64,000 nucleotides of DNA from Aliidiomarina maris. Its GTDB lineage: Bacteria; Pseudomonadota; Gammaproteobacteria; Enterobacterales; Alteromonadaceae. Shown one piece after another: positions 50,410 through 59,793 of this stretch. A program made the translations under genes and the position numbers. The first letter of the stretch is position 1. Each line of letters begins with the position of its first letter. Under the pieces are notes generated by a model that worked only from the letters and a program-made list of their open reading frames with translations, was not told the origin of the DNA and searched no databases. The stretch is taken from assembly GCF_003987335.1 (NCBI RefSeq), contig NZ_PIPK01000001.1, positions 310,001 through 374,000 on the forward strand, written 5' to 3'.

Positions 50410-50892
50410 ATGTCCACGTCGAAGTATCTATTAAGCGCCATTACAGCGGCTACAATTACCCTATCTGCCAGCCTTGCACCGATTCAAACCGCTACTGCGA
50501 GTGCATTTGCTGACGCCGATGACGCCGTCAAGTATCGCCAGCAAGGCTTTCAACTGATACGAGAAAATTTTGCCTATATGGCAGCTATGGTGCGCGGTGA
50601 AGTGCCTTTCGACGGCGCCATGTTTGAAGCCCGTGCACAGTCCCTGCACCATTTAAGTCACGTACCTTGGGACGGCTTTCGCTACGCCGGCGAGAACCAT
50701 CGCGGCAGCGGCGATGCCAAAACTGAGCTGTGGGATAACTGGGACGACTTCACTGCGCGTGTGGCGCAACTGCAGGAAGACACTAAGAATCTAGCAGAAG
50801 CCTCAGCTAGCCATAGCATTGGCGATGTGCGTAGCGCATTTATGACCACTGCGCGCAACTGCCAGCAATGCCACGAGCGCTACCGCGATTAA
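50410..50892 (+). CDS. Cytochrome c' (class II cytochrome c)
   Basis: Periplasmic four-helix haem protein of 160 residues with a signal peptide (about 1-30). The covalent haem motif CQQCH is at residues 151-155, close to the C-terminus, as in class II cytochromes c. Such proteins bind NO or move electrons. It lies 31 bases before a cytochrome b561 gene, the usual pair in which b561 passes electrons from quinol to cytochrome c'. The cytochrome c maturation machinery is not in the window, apart from the CcsA-like ypjD near 58 kb. Confidence 0.9.
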   Translation: MSTSKYLLSAITAATITLSASLAPIQTATASAFADADDAVKYRQQGFQLIRENFAYMAAMVRGEVPFDGAMFEARAQSLHHLSHVPWDGFRYAGENHRGSGDAKTELWDNWDDFTARVAQLQEDTKNLAEASASHSIGDVRSAFMTTARNCQQCHERYRD

Positions 50893-50923
50893 GCGGCTAA
50901 ATACGTCATCCAGGTAGGTCAAT

Positions 50924-51592
50924 ATGCAGCATTTAGTGCGTGTGTGGGACGGTTTCATTCGCAGTTACCATTGGGTATTGGTATTGCTGCTGGTTGGCCT
51001 GTGGCTGACTGGCGGGAATATCAACTACATTGATTGGCACAAGAATCTGGGGCTAGTGGTCATAGCCTTATTAATCAGCCGCTTGATGTGGGGTATTGTC
51101 GGTAGCCATAGCGCCAGGTTCAGCCGCTTTGTCAGTACACCTTGGGCTGGCTTGCGTTACTTACGCGATGAAATCAGGCAAACCGCACGCGAACCTCTGG
51201 GCCACAATCCAGCAGGTGCCTGGATGATTCTTTTACTGTTGGCCTTAGTCATGCTGCAAGCACTGAGCGGGCTATTCACCAACGATGACCTGTTTTTTAT
51301 GGGGCCGTTAGCAAGTTGGGTCGATTACGATACCCAGCGGGCCTTGACCCGCTTTCATCGCAACCACTTTGACTGGCTGTTGGTAGCGGTTATTGTCCAT
51401 GTCGTGGTGATTTTTATCTACCTCATGCGTGGCAAAGACTTACTCACCCCAATGTTCAGTGGCAATAAAAAAGCCGCCAGCAAACCGACTGCGCAAGGTC
51501 CGGTACAAACACCTCCGAAAATTGTCCATGGCGGCATCGGCATAGTGATATTCCTTGTCAATCTAGGTTGGGTATTTTGGTGGCTCGGGTAG
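50924..51592 (+). CDS. Cytochrome b561 family protein
   Basis: 222-residue inner-membrane dihaem cytochrome. About five hydrophobic segments (near residues 17-32, 38-56, 96-114, 145-165 and 200-220) and histidines at suitable places (YHWVLVLL, DWHKNLGL and VIVHVVVIF) suit haem binding. The last helix follows a Lys/Pro-rich loop (PVQTPPKIVHGGIG). Paired with the cytochrome c' gene just upstream, it should oxidise quinol and reduce the periplasmic cytochrome. Confidence 0.88.
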   Translation: MQHLVRVWDGFIRSYHWVLVLLLVGLWLTGGNINYIDWHKNLGLVVIALLISRLMWGIVGSHSARFSRFVSTPWAGLRYLRDEIRQTAREPLGHNPAGAWMILLLLALVMLQALSGLFTNDDLFFMGPLASWVDYDTQRALTRFHRNHFDWLLVAVIVHVVVIFIYLMRGKDLLTPMFSGNKKAASKPTAQGPVQTPPKIVHGGIGIVIFLVNLGWVFWWLG

Positions 51593-51634
51593 TTATGCTA
51601 GTATGCATGAAGGTTCCACAGCTGTAAGGCCACT

Positions 51635-52000
51635 ATGCACACTGTCTTAATTGCCGATGACGATTTCATCAGTCTCGAAGTATTAAAAGCCATGCTCGAA
51701 GAGTTTCCACTCGACTTATTGGTGGCCAATAACGGTCAGGAAGCTCTCGACTTGTGTCTTGCCCATGAACCAGAGCTGCTCATTCTCGACTATGACATGC
51801 CCGATCTCACTGGAGCGGAAGTGTGTCGCACCCTGCGTCAAAATTCTGCCTTCGCAGATACGCCGATTGTTGCATTAACGGGCCATCAAAGCGTATCAGA
51901 GCTTAATGCTTGCCGCACTGCGGGGATGAACGAAACGATTCATAAACCGGTCTCGCCTGACACCCTCGCAGTGTTGTTACGCGAGTATTTGAGCCTTTAA
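51635..52000 (+). CDS. Single-domain response regulator
   Basis: 121-residue stand-alone receiver. All key residues are present: D8-D9 acidic pair (IADDDF), acceptor D52 (LILDYDMPDLTG), the threonine in VALTGH and the lysine in IHKPV. It has no output domain, so it acts by protein contact or as a phosphorelay step. It starts 42 bases after the b561 gene in the same direction and may be cotranscribed with the cytochromes. The cognate kinase is not adjacent; the hybrid kinase at the window end is one possible partner. Confidence 0.88.
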   Translation: MHTVLIADDDFISLEVLKAMLEEFPLDLLVANNGQEALDLCLAHEPELLILDYDMPDLTGAEVCRTLRQNSAFADTPIVALTGHQSVSELNACRTAGMNETIHKPVSPDTLAVLLREYLSL

Positions 52001-52022
52001 TGGACAAGCCTGCACGGCGCCC

Positions 52023-53156
52023 TTAAACGCGGGCGCGTGCATCATCAGCTTGTTGCAGCAACGCGGTCGATTCTTTTAAAAATATCTCTGCATCCGCACC
52101 AAACCACGCCGCAACGTCATTAAAGGTCGTCACAAAGGCGTCTTTCCCTTGGCTTTCTAAGCTATCCAATAGTTGATTAAAGCGCGCTAAGTAGCGACGG
52201 ATCATGCTGAAATTATCTGGCTCTGCGAGGATAATATCGGCATACAGACTCGGCGACTGCGCGAACAAACGCCCGACCATCATCAACTCCAAACGATAAA
52301 TCGGTGAGCTTAAACGCTGCAGTTGGTCCAAATTTGCCTGTTCCTGCATTAAGTGCACACCATAGGCGAAGGTACTGATGTGGCGCATCACCTGAATCAG
52401 ACTCATTGCTTGGTCATGTTCAACGGCATCTAAATGCTCCAAATGGACACCCCAGGTTTGCAGTTGCTGCATCAGCCACTCGGTGCCTTGGCTATCACGC
52501 CCCGGAGTGACCACAATAAGCTGTTTGGCCAAGGTCGATACATTGGGTCCAAACATCGGGTGCAAACCAACCACAGGGCCCTCATGGACTGACAGCATGG
52601 CCTGCAATGGACTTTCTTTGACTGACGTCAAGTCAGCCAAAATACAGTCGTTCGGCAGTTTCGGTAAGTTAGCAATCACCTCAGCGGTGACGGCTATCGG
52701 TACACTAATCAGAACCAGCGCAGGGTTATCGGCGAGCGCGTCATGCAACTGATGGGAGTTATCTTGGTCAATCACATGCACCGCATAGTCTGACAGCTCA
52801 AACCACTGCACAAACAAGCTACCCAGTTGACCACGACCTCCCACCACCACGACGCTGCGCTGATCGGTGCGGGACTTTTTAAAGCCCCTGCCTTTTTGTG
52901 ACAAGTACGACTCGCGCATCAATCGACGCAAAACATCTTCCGCTAAATCAGGATTAACCCCTAACCGCTGAGCCTCTTCACGGCGCGCGGCAATCAGCGC
53001 TTGCTCGCGACTAGGTACATACAGCGGTTGTCCTAAACGACTTTTTAATTGGCCGACCTGACCGGTGAGCTGTAAGCGCTGCGCCATCAGGGCAACCAAC
53101 TGGCTGTCTAACTCGTCTATCTGGCGGCGTAAATCGTCTAAGGAAGGTGTGCTCAT
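52023..53156 (-). CDS. tyrA: Chorismate mutase / prephenate dehydrogenase
   Basis: Bifunctional enzyme of tyrosine synthesis. The AroQ-type mutase domain (about 1-90) has LDDLRRQIDELDSQLVALMAQR and the conserved basic residues; the NAD-dependent dehydrogenase (about 100-370) begins VVVVGGRGQLGSLFV, with HPMFGPN in the active site. 377 residues, the length of E. coli TyrA. The convergent single-domain regulator ends 22 bases away; a GC-rich inverted repeat (GCGCCC/GGGCGC, 52017-52036) spans the tyrA stop. Confidence 0.95.
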   Translation of the reverse strand: MSTPSLDDLRRQIDELDSQLVALMAQRLQLTGQVGQLKSRLGQPLYVPSREQALIAARREEAQRLGVNPDLAEDVLRRLMRESYLSQKGRGFKKSRTDQRSVVVVGGRGQLGSLFVQWFELSDYAVHVIDQDNSHQLHDALADNPALVLISVPIAVTAEVIANLPKLPNDCILADLTSVKESPLQAMLSVHEGPVVGLHPMFGPNVSTLAKQLIVVTPGRDSQGTEWLMQQLQTWGVHLEHLDAVEHDQAMSLIQVMRHISTFAYGVHLMQEQANLDQLQRLSSPIYRLELMMVGRLFAQSPSLYADIILAEPDNFSMIRRYLARFNQLLDSLESQGKDAFVTTFNDVAAWFGADAEIFLKESTALLQQADDARARV

Positions 53157-53245
53157 GAATGACTTCTCTATCTGTTATTAGCTTTTATTGGCTGTTATTA
53201 GCGCTGAACGGCGCTCGTGTATGCGGTTGGGAGTATGTGGTTAAG

Positions 53246-53881
53246 TTAACTTGAATGGATACCATAAGACAATGTTTGACGTAGAATTTTATACGCCCAC
53301 TGCAGCTCTTGCATGGCTTCATGGCTACCGCCTTTGTCAGGGTGGCGTTGGTGAATTAAATGACGAAAGCGACGCTTAAGTTGTGCCTGGCAGCTTGGCA
53401 TTGCGGTTAAGTTCATTACCACCAAGGCTTGACTACGTTGGTCAGCGGTCACCTCCTGGCGCTGACCAAAGCGCTGCCAAAATTGCCCCAACAAGCTCGC
53501 TACGTCTTGCTCTTTAGTTTGGGCGAGATGGTCCAGGTCAAGGTAATAGCTGGCCAGTGGGTCTGCTTTAGTTACTTCAGAGGTATCACGGCACGCTTGT
53601 GCCACTGGCTCTAAGGCTATCGCTAATGGCTCTATACGCAGACGCCCGAGCCCTTCCTGCCCCCACTCATGCCGTAAAACATACAGGCAATGAAAGACCA
53701 AAAAATGGGTTTGAAACAGGTCGAGTTGGCCACGTAATGCGTGCTCGCCAAGCAGCTCATAGGGTGGATTTTGAAGTAACCGGATGAGTTCAAATTCACT
53801 AATCGGTTCGACACGCGCCAGCAGGATATCGCTGAGTGCGCGCTTTAAAGGGATAAGATTTTGCGTCAGTGTGTCATTCAT
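53246..53881 (-). CDS. DnaJ-related protein
   Basis: 211 residues from the ATG at 53881 (MNDTLTQNLIPLKRAL); an upstream TTG reading would begin inside the rplS terminator. The N-terminal region (about 1-130) matches the DnaJ-related family, and the C-terminal J domain (about 155-205) is truncated but keeps the HPD motif (HLIHQRHPDKGG) needed to stimulate Hsp70. Probably a specialised co-chaperone; its client is unknown. Downstream of rplS in the same direction but separated by a terminator. Confidence 0.82.
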   Translation of the reverse strand: MNDTLTQNLIPLKRALSDILLARVEPISEFELIRLLQNPPYELLGEHALRGQLDLFQTHFLVFHCLYVLRHEWGQEGLGRLRIEPLAIALEPVAQACRDTSEVTKADPLASYYLDLDHLAQTKEQDVASLLGQFWQRFGQRQEVTADQRSQALVVMNLTAMPSCQAQLKRRFRHLIHQRHPDKGGSHEAMQELQWAYKILRQTLSYGIHSS

Positions 53882-53910
53882 CGCTTGAAGATAGCACCCC
53901 AGATACAAAA

Positions 53911-53930
53911 AAGCCCGCTACTGCGGGCTT
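53911..53930 (-). terminator. Terminator of the rpsP-rplS operon
   Basis: AAGCCCGC and GCGGGCTT with a TACT loop; A run before and T run after give a good intrinsic terminator in both directions, 20 bases after the rplS stop. Confidence 0.88.
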
Positions 53931-53950
53931 TTTCTCGTGCATTACCAATA

Positions 53951-54316
53951 TTACTTGGTTGCCAACTTCTCGCGGATACGCGCAGATTTACCTGAACGCT
54001 CACGTAAGTAGTAAAGCTTAGCACGACGTACTGCACCACGGCGCTTAACATTGATGCTGTCGATTAATGGGCTGTGCGTCTGGAAAGTACGCTCAACACC
54101 TTCGCCGTTAGAGATTTTACGAACCGTGAATGCACTGTGCAAACCACGGTTACGCTTACGAATGACAACGCCTTCGAAGGCCTGCACACGCTCGCGGTTT
54201 CCTTCTTTAACCTTAACATTCACCACAACGGTGTCGCCCGGAGCAAATTCCGGTAAATCTTGCTTCAGCTGCTCGTCTTCAAGCTGCTTAATAATATTTT
54301 GATTAACTTTAGCCAT
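53951..54316 (-). CDS. rplS: 50S ribosomal protein L19
   Basis: 121-residue L19, located at the interface of the two ribosomal subunits. I start at the ATG at 54316 ([13 protein letters not shown]), preceded by AGGAAGAGAGA; an in-frame extension upstream would overlap trmD and is not conserved. [22 protein letters not shown] and [15 protein letters not shown] are characteristic. Last gene of the rpsP-rimM-trmD-rplS operon, standard in gammaproteobacteria. Confidence 0.98.
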   Translation of the reverse strand: MAKVNQNIIKQLEDEQLKQDLPEFAPGDTVVVNVKVKEGNRERVQAFEGVVIRKRNRGLHSAFTVRKISNGEGVERTFQTHSPLIDSINVKRRGAVRRAKLYYLRERSGKSARIREKLATK

Positions 54317-54347
54317 GATAATCTCTCTTCCTAGGTTGCACTGCCCG

Positions 54348-55109
54348 TCACTCGACGCCGTCTTGATGCGCTTGGATAAAGGCATCCAACAGGCGCTGCT
54401 GCTCGTCAGTCAGAGCTAGGTTGTTTAAAAGTTCTGGTCGCCGCAGCCAAGTTCTACCTAGACCTTGTTGCAAACGCCATTGACGTATTTTTTCGTGGTT
54501 GCCACTCAGTAACACTGAAGGCACTTGTTTACCATCTAACACTTCGGGTCGGGTGTAGTGCGGGCAGTCCAGCAAACCATCAACAAATGAATCTTCCACT
54601 GCTGATGCTTGATGACCCAACACACCTGGCACTTGTCGTGCGAGCGCGTCTATCATCACCATTGCTGGTAATTCACCGCCACTTAACACAAAGTCGCCAA
54701 TTGACCATTCTTCATCAATGTCAGATTCAATCACCCGCTCATCAATGCCTTCGTAACGCCCTGCCACTAACACCAACTTACTGTATTGGCTTAGTTCTAA
54801 AACGCCACGCTGGTCTAACTTTCGACCTTGTGGTGACAAATAAATCACCCGTGCTTGTTCACCCAAACCTTGCTTTGCTGCTGCAATCGCCGCACGTAGC
54901 GGTTCGACCATCATCAACATGCCTGGACCGCCCCCGTAGGGTCTGTCGTCCACCGTCCGATGCTTATCCGTTGTGAAATCACGCGGATTCCACGTCTCTA
55001 AGCTGAGCAAACCTTGCTCTACCGCACGGCGCGTCACGCCGAATTCTGTCACTGCCTTGAACATGTCAGGGAATAAGCTGACTACCCCAACCTGTAATGC
55101 CGCGGCCAT
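54348..55109 (-). CDS. trmD: tRNA (guanine37-N1)-methyltransferase
   Basis: SPOUT-class enzyme that methylates G37 of tRNAs reading CNN codons, preventing +1 frameshifting. The knotted SAM-binding region is [17 protein letters not shown] and [22 protein letters not shown]; the N-terminal [14 protein letters not shown] and [10 protein letters not shown] are typical. 253 residues. Its ATG overlaps the rimM stop by one base (TAATG). Confidence 0.98.
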   Translation of the reverse strand: MAAALQVGVVSLFPDMFKAVTEFGVTRRAVEQGLLSLETWNPRDFTTDKHRTVDDRPYGGGPGMLMMVEPLRAAIAAAKQGLGEQARVIYLSPQGRKLDQRGVLELSQYSKLVLVAGRYEGIDERVIESDIDEEWSIGDFVLSGGELPAMVMIDALARQVPGVLGHQASAVEDSFVDGLLDCPHYTRPEVLDGKQVPSVLLSGNHEKIRQWRLQQGLGRTWLRRPELLNNLALTDEQQRLLDAFIQAHQDGVE

Positions 55110-55636
55110 TAAAAGTCCGCAGGCCAGTCCACGGTAATACGTTTAGCATCACGATCCACCGCTACCACATATTGTGATTGGATGAACGGAATTAAACGCT
55201 CCCGCTTGCCAAAGGCATCATTGCTGTTTGCCGTCACCACCAACACATCGTTAGATACCGTTGGTAACATCTGGCTAACCGTGCCCATGTCATAGTTTTC
55301 GGTGTTTACCACCTGCAAACCAATCAGGTCACGCCAGTAAAACTCATCGTCTGGTAACTGCGGCAGTTGATCTGCTGCAATCGCGAGCTTACGACCCACC
55401 AGCAGCTGCGCTGCATCGCGGTCGTCCATGTTCGCAAACTTGGCAATCAGACCTTTGTTATGCCAGCGCCATTGCGCGACTTCCATCGGTTGCCAATTGC
55501 CTTCCTGGCCCACGAGCCAGGGTTGGTATTCGAAAATACCTTCGGGTTGGTCAGTAAAGCTATTGATCTTCAACCAGCCCTTAATGCCATAAACCGCACC
55601 TATGGTGCCTAAAATGACGGGGTTGTTGTCGCTCAT
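55109..55636 (-). CDS. rimM: Ribosome maturation factor RimM
   Basis: 175-residue factor needed for 30S subunit assembly, binding S19. The N-terminal RimM barrel ([20 protein letters not shown]) and the PRC-type C-terminal barrel ([16 protein letters not shown] to the end) are complete. Between rpsP and trmD in the usual order, 30 bases after rpsP. Confidence 0.97.
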   Translation of the reverse strand: MSDNNPVILGTIGAVYGIKGWLKINSFTDQPEGIFEYQPWLVGQEGNWQPMEVAQWRWHNKGLIAKFANMDDRDAAQLLVGRKLAIAADQLPQLPDDEFYWRDLIGLQVVNTENYDMGTVSQMLPTVSNDVLVVTANSNDAFGKRERLIPFIQSQYVVAVDRDAKRITVDWPADF

Positions 55637-55666
55637 GCTTACTCCACTACCCTAGAATCAGTTAAG

Positions 55667-55915
55667 TTACGCAGCTTTGTGCGCGTCTTTGACTAATTTT
55701 GCTACGCGATCAGATAACTGTGCGCCTTGGCCAACCCAATGCTCCACACGACCTAAATCTACGCGTAATTTTTCTTCTTGACCACGTGCTACCGGGTTAA
55801 AGAAACCGACATTCTCAATGAAACGACCGTCACGGGCGTTGCGGCTGTCGGTTACAACCATTTGGTAGAATGGACGCTTTTTCGCGCCACCACGTTGTAA
55901 ACGAATGGTTACCAT
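55667..55915 (-). CDS. rpsP: 30S ribosomal protein S16
   Basis: 82-residue S16: [20 protein letters not shown] and [17 protein letters not shown] are characteristic. First gene of the operon with rimM, trmD and rplS, preceded by AGAGGA. A terminator for the upstream gene lies 45 bases before its start, so the operon promoter must be in that short gap or overlap the terminator. Confidence 0.98.
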   Translation of the reverse strand: MVTIRLQRGGAKKRPFYQMVVTDSRNARDGRFIENVGFFNPVARGQEEKLRVDLGRVEHWVGQGAQLSDRVAKLVKDAHKAA

Positions 55916-55959
55916 ACCGTCCTCTACAATGTTAATGAATGTTTTTAAGGATAAAGAAA

Positions 55960-55983
55960 GCCTCCCGACCTAAGTCAGGAAGC
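55960..55983 (-). terminator. Intrinsic terminator of the CNNM/CorB gene
   Basis: On the minus strand GCTTCCTGAC and GTCGGGAGGC form a 10-bp stem, including two G-U pairs, with a TTAG loop and then TTTCTTT. On the plus strand these positions would be C-A mismatches, so the element works only toward rpsP, ending the upstream gene. Confidence 0.75.
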
Positions 55984-56064
55984 GCGCCAATTGTACGCAT
56001 TTGGAAACAAAATGCAAGGTTTAACCGCGCTTAATGGCGGTTTGATAGCACCTGGAACAGGCAC

Positions 56065-57351
56065 TTAGGCTGTTTTCTTGCGCTTGCGCTTAGCAGCATG
56101 GACACGTACGGCCTTCACCATGTTGTTATCCACATCGGTGACTTCAATTCGATACTTGCCCACCACCAGACACATCGGTGCCTCAGGAATATCGCCAAAG
56201 GTCTCAATAATCAGGCCATTAATGGTTTTTGGGCCATCGGTTGGAAAGCTCCAATTAAGGTCTTTGTTCAGTTCACGTAAATTGGTAGTGCCATCGATAA
56301 TATAACTGCCGTCAGCTTGTAGCGCGACATGGTCACTGGTGGTGCCGGTAATCGTGGTGGTGAAGTCACCGACGATTTCTTCCAGAATATCTTCCAAAGT
56401 CACCAAACCTTGAATGTCACCATACTCATCCACCACTAACCCTACGCGCTCTTTATTGCGCTGAAACTTCACCAACTGCACATTCAGCGGCGTTCCCTCG
56501 GGTATGAAGTAAATATCGCGCGCGGCACGAACTAATGAGGCTTTGTCTGGCTCAGCTTGGTAACGCGTCACCAGACGCATCATATCGCGTGCATGTAAAA
56601 ATCCAATCGCATCATCAATTTGGTTGCGATACAGCAAGATTCGGGTGTGTTGCATGGTCATCAGTTGTTTCATAATCAATGACCAGTCTTCGTTGATATC
56701 CACTGCAACTATCTCGTTGCGCGGCACCATGATGTCATCCACCGTCACCTTTTCAAGGTCAAGCACACTGACCAGCATGTCTTGGTGGCGCGAAGGTATC
56801 AATGAACCTGCTTCATTCACTATGGTGCGCAATTCATCGGCGCTTAACGCATCTTTTTGTTGCTCAGTCGGGTTTACACCGAATAGCCGCATCATGTTGT
56901 TGGTGATGAAATTAATTGCAATCACAAACGGCAACATGACTTTCATCAGCAACGAAATAATAATGGAGCTGGGCATTGCGATTCGCTCTGGGTTGAGCGC
57001 AGCAATGGTTTTTGGGGTCACTTCAGCGAAAATTAAAATCACTAAGGTCAGCACTACGGTCGCCACCGCAATACCAGCGTCGCCATATAGACGCAAACCG
57101 ATAATAGTCGCAATCGCTGAGGCTAAAATATTGACTAAGTTATTGCCAATCAGAATCAAACCAATCAGACGGTCCGGGCGGTCGAGCAGTTTACTGACGC
57201 GCTTGGCACCGCGATCACCACTTTGGGCAAGGTGACGAAGCTTGTAGCGATTGACCGAGACCATGCCAGTCTCAGTGCCCGAAAAGTAAGCAGAAATGAA
57301 AATCAGCACGCCCAAAATAATAAACAGCGTACTCGTAGCTATGTCGTCCAA
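56065..57351 (-). CDS. CNNM/CorB family transporter-like protein
   Basis: 428 residues: DUF21 membrane domain with about four helices (residues 6-175), including AYFSGTETGMVSVNRYKLRHLA, then two CBS domains (about 205-330) and a CorC/HlyC domain at the C-terminus (about 345-420). It matches YfjD/CorB, linked to magnesium or cobalt efflux. It must start with TTG at 57351, since the next in-frame ATG falls inside the conserved first segment. Together with ypjD and ffh it forms the same neighbourhood found in E. coli (ypjD and yfjD next to ffh). Confidence 0.88.
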   Translation of the reverse strand: MDDIATSTLFIILGVLIFISAYFSGTETGMVSVNRYKLRHLAQSGDRGAKRVSKLLDRPDRLIGLILIGNNLVNILASAIATIIGLRLYGDAGIAVATVVLTLVILIFAEVTPKTIAALNPERIAMPSSIIISLLMKVMLPFVIAINFITNNMMRLFGVNPTEQQKDALSADELRTIVNEAGSLIPSRHQDMLVSVLDLEKVTVDDIMVPRNEIVAVDINEDWSLIMKQLMTMQHTRILLYRNQIDDAIGFLHARDMMRLVTRYQAEPDKASLVRAARDIYFIPEGTPLNVQLVKFQRNKERVGLVVDEYGDIQGLVTLEDILEEIVGDFTTTITGTTSDHVALQADGSYIIDGTTNLRELNKDLNWSFPTDGPKTINGLIIETFGDIPEAPMCLVVGKYRIEVTDVDNNMVKAVRVHAAKRKRKKTA

Positions 57352-57413
57352 GAGGGATTCCTATATTGTTGCAAGAAGGTTAAATGTACGGTCTCAACTG
57401 TGAAAGTCAAGCG

Positions 57414-58208
57414 CTAGCTAAGGATTACATCACGCACGAAGCGGCTACCGTAGTAAGCTAAGATAAGAATGAAGCTGGCTATCAGCGTAATAATCACCGC
57501 GGGTTTGCCACGCACACCACGCCAGTAATGAACAATTAAGATGCCATTAAAGGTCAACCAGGCGGCAATGCTTAAAATCGTTTTATGCAGCTGGCCGGAG
57601 GCGAACATATTTTCTAAAAATAAGAATCCTGACGCGATAGCTAAGGTCAGCACCGCAGTGCCTATCGTGAGTAGCTTGAAGAAGTAATTTTCTACCGTCA
57701 TTAACGGGGGCAAATTAGCGCTTAGCGCCTTGGCCTTGCGTTGCTTGAGCAAACGATTGACATACAGCAACTGGATTGAATACAACGCCGCTAAAGCTAA
57801 AATGCTGAACGCCAACAATGACAAACCAACGTGTACCGTGACACCCGGGTTTACCGTGATTGGGTGCCCCGCATCTAAAGGCGTCAGCAGTGCAATCAAA
57901 GAGCTCAGCATGGCAAAGGTGTAAATGACTGGGCGCAGCAGCATGGCTTCTGGTCGCGAACCACGCAAATAGTTGAAAACCGCTAACAGCACCGCAATGA
58001 TAAGTAAGGTAGATGCCATATTAAAACGTGCATAACCCGTGCTATCGAGGATCAGTATCGCAGCGGCAAATTGTGCCAGTATTGCGAAACCACCTGAGAG
58101 CATAATCCGACGCTGGCCCCAAGGTTCACGGTTGGCAAAGCGTTGGCCGGTAAAGGCTGCCGCTGCAGCGTAGCCGAGCAAACTTAATACCAGCAAAATG
58201 GTTATCAT
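57414..58208 (-). CDS. ypjD: CcsA/HemX-type inner-membrane protein YpjD
   Basis: 264-residue membrane protein with about eight hydrophobic segments and the cytochrome c assembly (CcsA/CcmC-like) domain over residues 50-260. The region PITVNPGVTVHVGLSLLAFSILALAALYSIQLL holds the conserved histidine environment, and HKTILSIAAWLTFNGIL and HYWRGVRGKPAVI follow near the end. The E. coli homologue is located beside ffh as here; function not established. Divergent from ffh. Confidence 0.85.
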   Translation of the reverse strand: MITILLVLSLLGYAAAAAFTGQRFANREPWGQRRIMLSGGFAILAQFAAAILILDSTGYARFNMASTLLIIAVLLAVFNYLRGSRPEAMLLRPVIYTFAMLSSLIALLTPLDAGHPITVNPGVTVHVGLSLLAFSILALAALYSIQLLYVNRLLKQRKAKALSANLPPLMTVENYFFKLLTIGTAVLTLAIASGFLFLENMFASGQLHKTILSIAAWLTFNGILIVHYWRGVRGKPAVIITLIASFILILAYYGSRFVRDVILS

Positions 58209-58379
58209 GATGCAAATACACCTTAGACTGAATAGCGGTAAACGGTTAGGAAACCAGAACCATGCGATAAACTTGGCTTGAGTATACTGTGCAACATCGC
58301 CAAACCCAACCGTAATACGGTATCATAGCCGAAACTTTTTACGCTATGATAGCCCAAACTTTTGCCACAGGAAGCCCCT

Positions 58380-59750
58380 ATGTTTGACAATTTAAGTGAA
58401 CGCCTCTCGCAAACGCTACGCAATATTGGCGGTCGTGGACGCCTCACCGAAGACAATATTAAGGACACACTGCGCGAAGTGCGCATGGCATTGCTTGAGG
58501 CGGATGTGGCGCTGCCCGTCGTTAAAGACTTTATCGGGCGTGTAAAAGAGCGCGCGATTGGCACCGAGGTGAACAAAAACCTCAACCCTGGCCAAGTATT
58601 TATCAAAATTGTACGGGAAGAGCTTGAAGCGGCCATGGGCGAAGCCAATGTGCCATTAAACCTTGCTACGCAACCACCTGCAGTGATCATGATGGCAGGT
58701 TTGCAAGGTGCCGGTAAAACCACCAGCGTGGGTAAACTCGCGCGCCACTTGAAAGAAAAGCAAAAGAAAAAAGTCATGGTGGTGAGCGCAGATATCTACC
58801 GCCCAGCGGCGATTAAGCAGCTCGAAACGCTAGCCCAAGAAGTAGATGTCACCTTCTTCCCATCCAGCGTCGATCAAGACCCAATTGATATCGCGAATGG
58901 CGCTATTGCACAGGCGCGCAAGCAGTTCATTGACGTGGTATTGGTCGATACCGCCGGTCGTTTGGCCGTTGACGAAGCGATGATGGACGAAATCGGTCGC
59001 TTACACAGCGCCATTAAGCCGATTGAAACGCTGTTCGTCGTCGATGCTATGACAGGTCAAGACGCAGCCAATACCGCCAAAGCATTTAATCAGGCCCTGC
59101 CGCTTACCGGTGTCATCTTGACCAAGACCGATGGTGACGCCCGTGGTGGTGCCGCGTTGTCAATTCGCCATATCACCGGCAAGCCGATTAAGTTTTTAGG
59201 GGTTGGTGAAAAGAACGATGCGTTAGAGCCTTTCCACCCCGACCGAGTCGCGTCACGTATTCTTGGTATGGGCGACATGCTGTCGCTGATTGAAGAAGTA
59301 GAAAGTAAAGTTGATCGCCAAAAAGCCGAGAAAGTCGCGAAAAAAGTGATGAAAAGCGGCAAGTTCAGTTTAGAGGATTTTCGCGAGCAGCTGCAACAGA
59401 TGAAAAATATGGGCGGCATGATGGGTATGCTGGACAAATTACCGGGCATGGGCGCAATGAAGGGCCAATTACAAGGCCAGATGGACGATAAAGTCACGGT
59501 GCGGATGGAAGCTATCATCAATTCAATGACACCCCACGAGCGCCAGCACCCCGACCTGATTAAAGGCTCGCGCAAACGTCGCATTGCAGCAGGTTCTGGC
59601 ACTCAAGTTCAGGACGTCAATAAGCTGCTCAAGCAGTTTACTCAAATGCAGAAAATGATGAAGAAGATGAAAGGCGGCGGCATGCAAAAAATGCTACGCC
59701 AGATGGGCGGTAAGATGCCCCCAGGTATGTTCCCAGGTGGCGGCCGCTAG
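58380..59750 (+). CDS. ffh: Signal recognition particle protein Ffh
   Basis: GTPase that binds 4.5S RNA and signal sequences and delivers ribosomes to the membrane. I start at the ATG at 58380 (MFDNLSERLSQTLRNIGG) with AGGA upstream; the reading from a TTG at 58362 is spurious. The NG domain has GLQGAGKTTSVGKLA, VDTAGRLAVDE and TKTDGDARGGAAL; the methionine-rich M domain (about 320-456) ends with repeated GGM/MKKMK segments. 456 residues. A GGCGGCC/GGCCGCC hairpin spans the stop codon without a T run. Confidence 0.97.
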   Translation: MFDNLSERLSQTLRNIGGRGRLTEDNIKDTLREVRMALLEADVALPVVKDFIGRVKERAIGTEVNKNLNPGQVFIKIVREELEAAMGEANVPLNLATQPPAVIMMAGLQGAGKTTSVGKLARHLKEKQKKKVMVVSADIYRPAAIKQLETLAQEVDVTFFPSSVDQDPIDIANGAIAQARKQFIDVVLVDTAGRLAVDEAMMDEIGRLHSAIKPIETLFVVDAMTGQDAANTAKAFNQALPLTGVILTKTDGDARGGAALSIRHITGKPIKFLGVGEKNDALEPFHPDRVASRILGMGDMLSLIEEVESKVDRQKAEKVAKKVMKSGKFSLEDFREQLQQMKNMGGMMGMLDKLPGMGAMKGQLQGQMDDKVTVRMEAIINSMTPHERQHPDLIKGSRKRRIAAGSGTQVQDVNKLLKQFTQMQKMMKKMKGGGMQKMLRQMGGKMPPGMFPGGGR

Positions 59751-59793
59751 GCCGCCCCAAGGGCTTATTGTATGGAGCGTAACCGCAGGCGGT

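Noticed and set aside
52012-52040. GC-rich inverted repeat at the tyrA stop considered as a terminator
   Set aside because: No T run on either side and a bulged stem; mentioned with tyrA but not called as a terminator.
58223-58777. 184-codon minus-strand ORF across the ffh start
   Set aside because: It is antisense to the conserved Ffh N-terminal domain; Ser/Arg-rich composition and lack of any family pattern show it is a shadow.
59090-59602. 170-codon minus-strand ORF inside ffh
   Set aside because: Antisense to the conserved GTPase and M domains of Ffh, with no ribosome-binding site.
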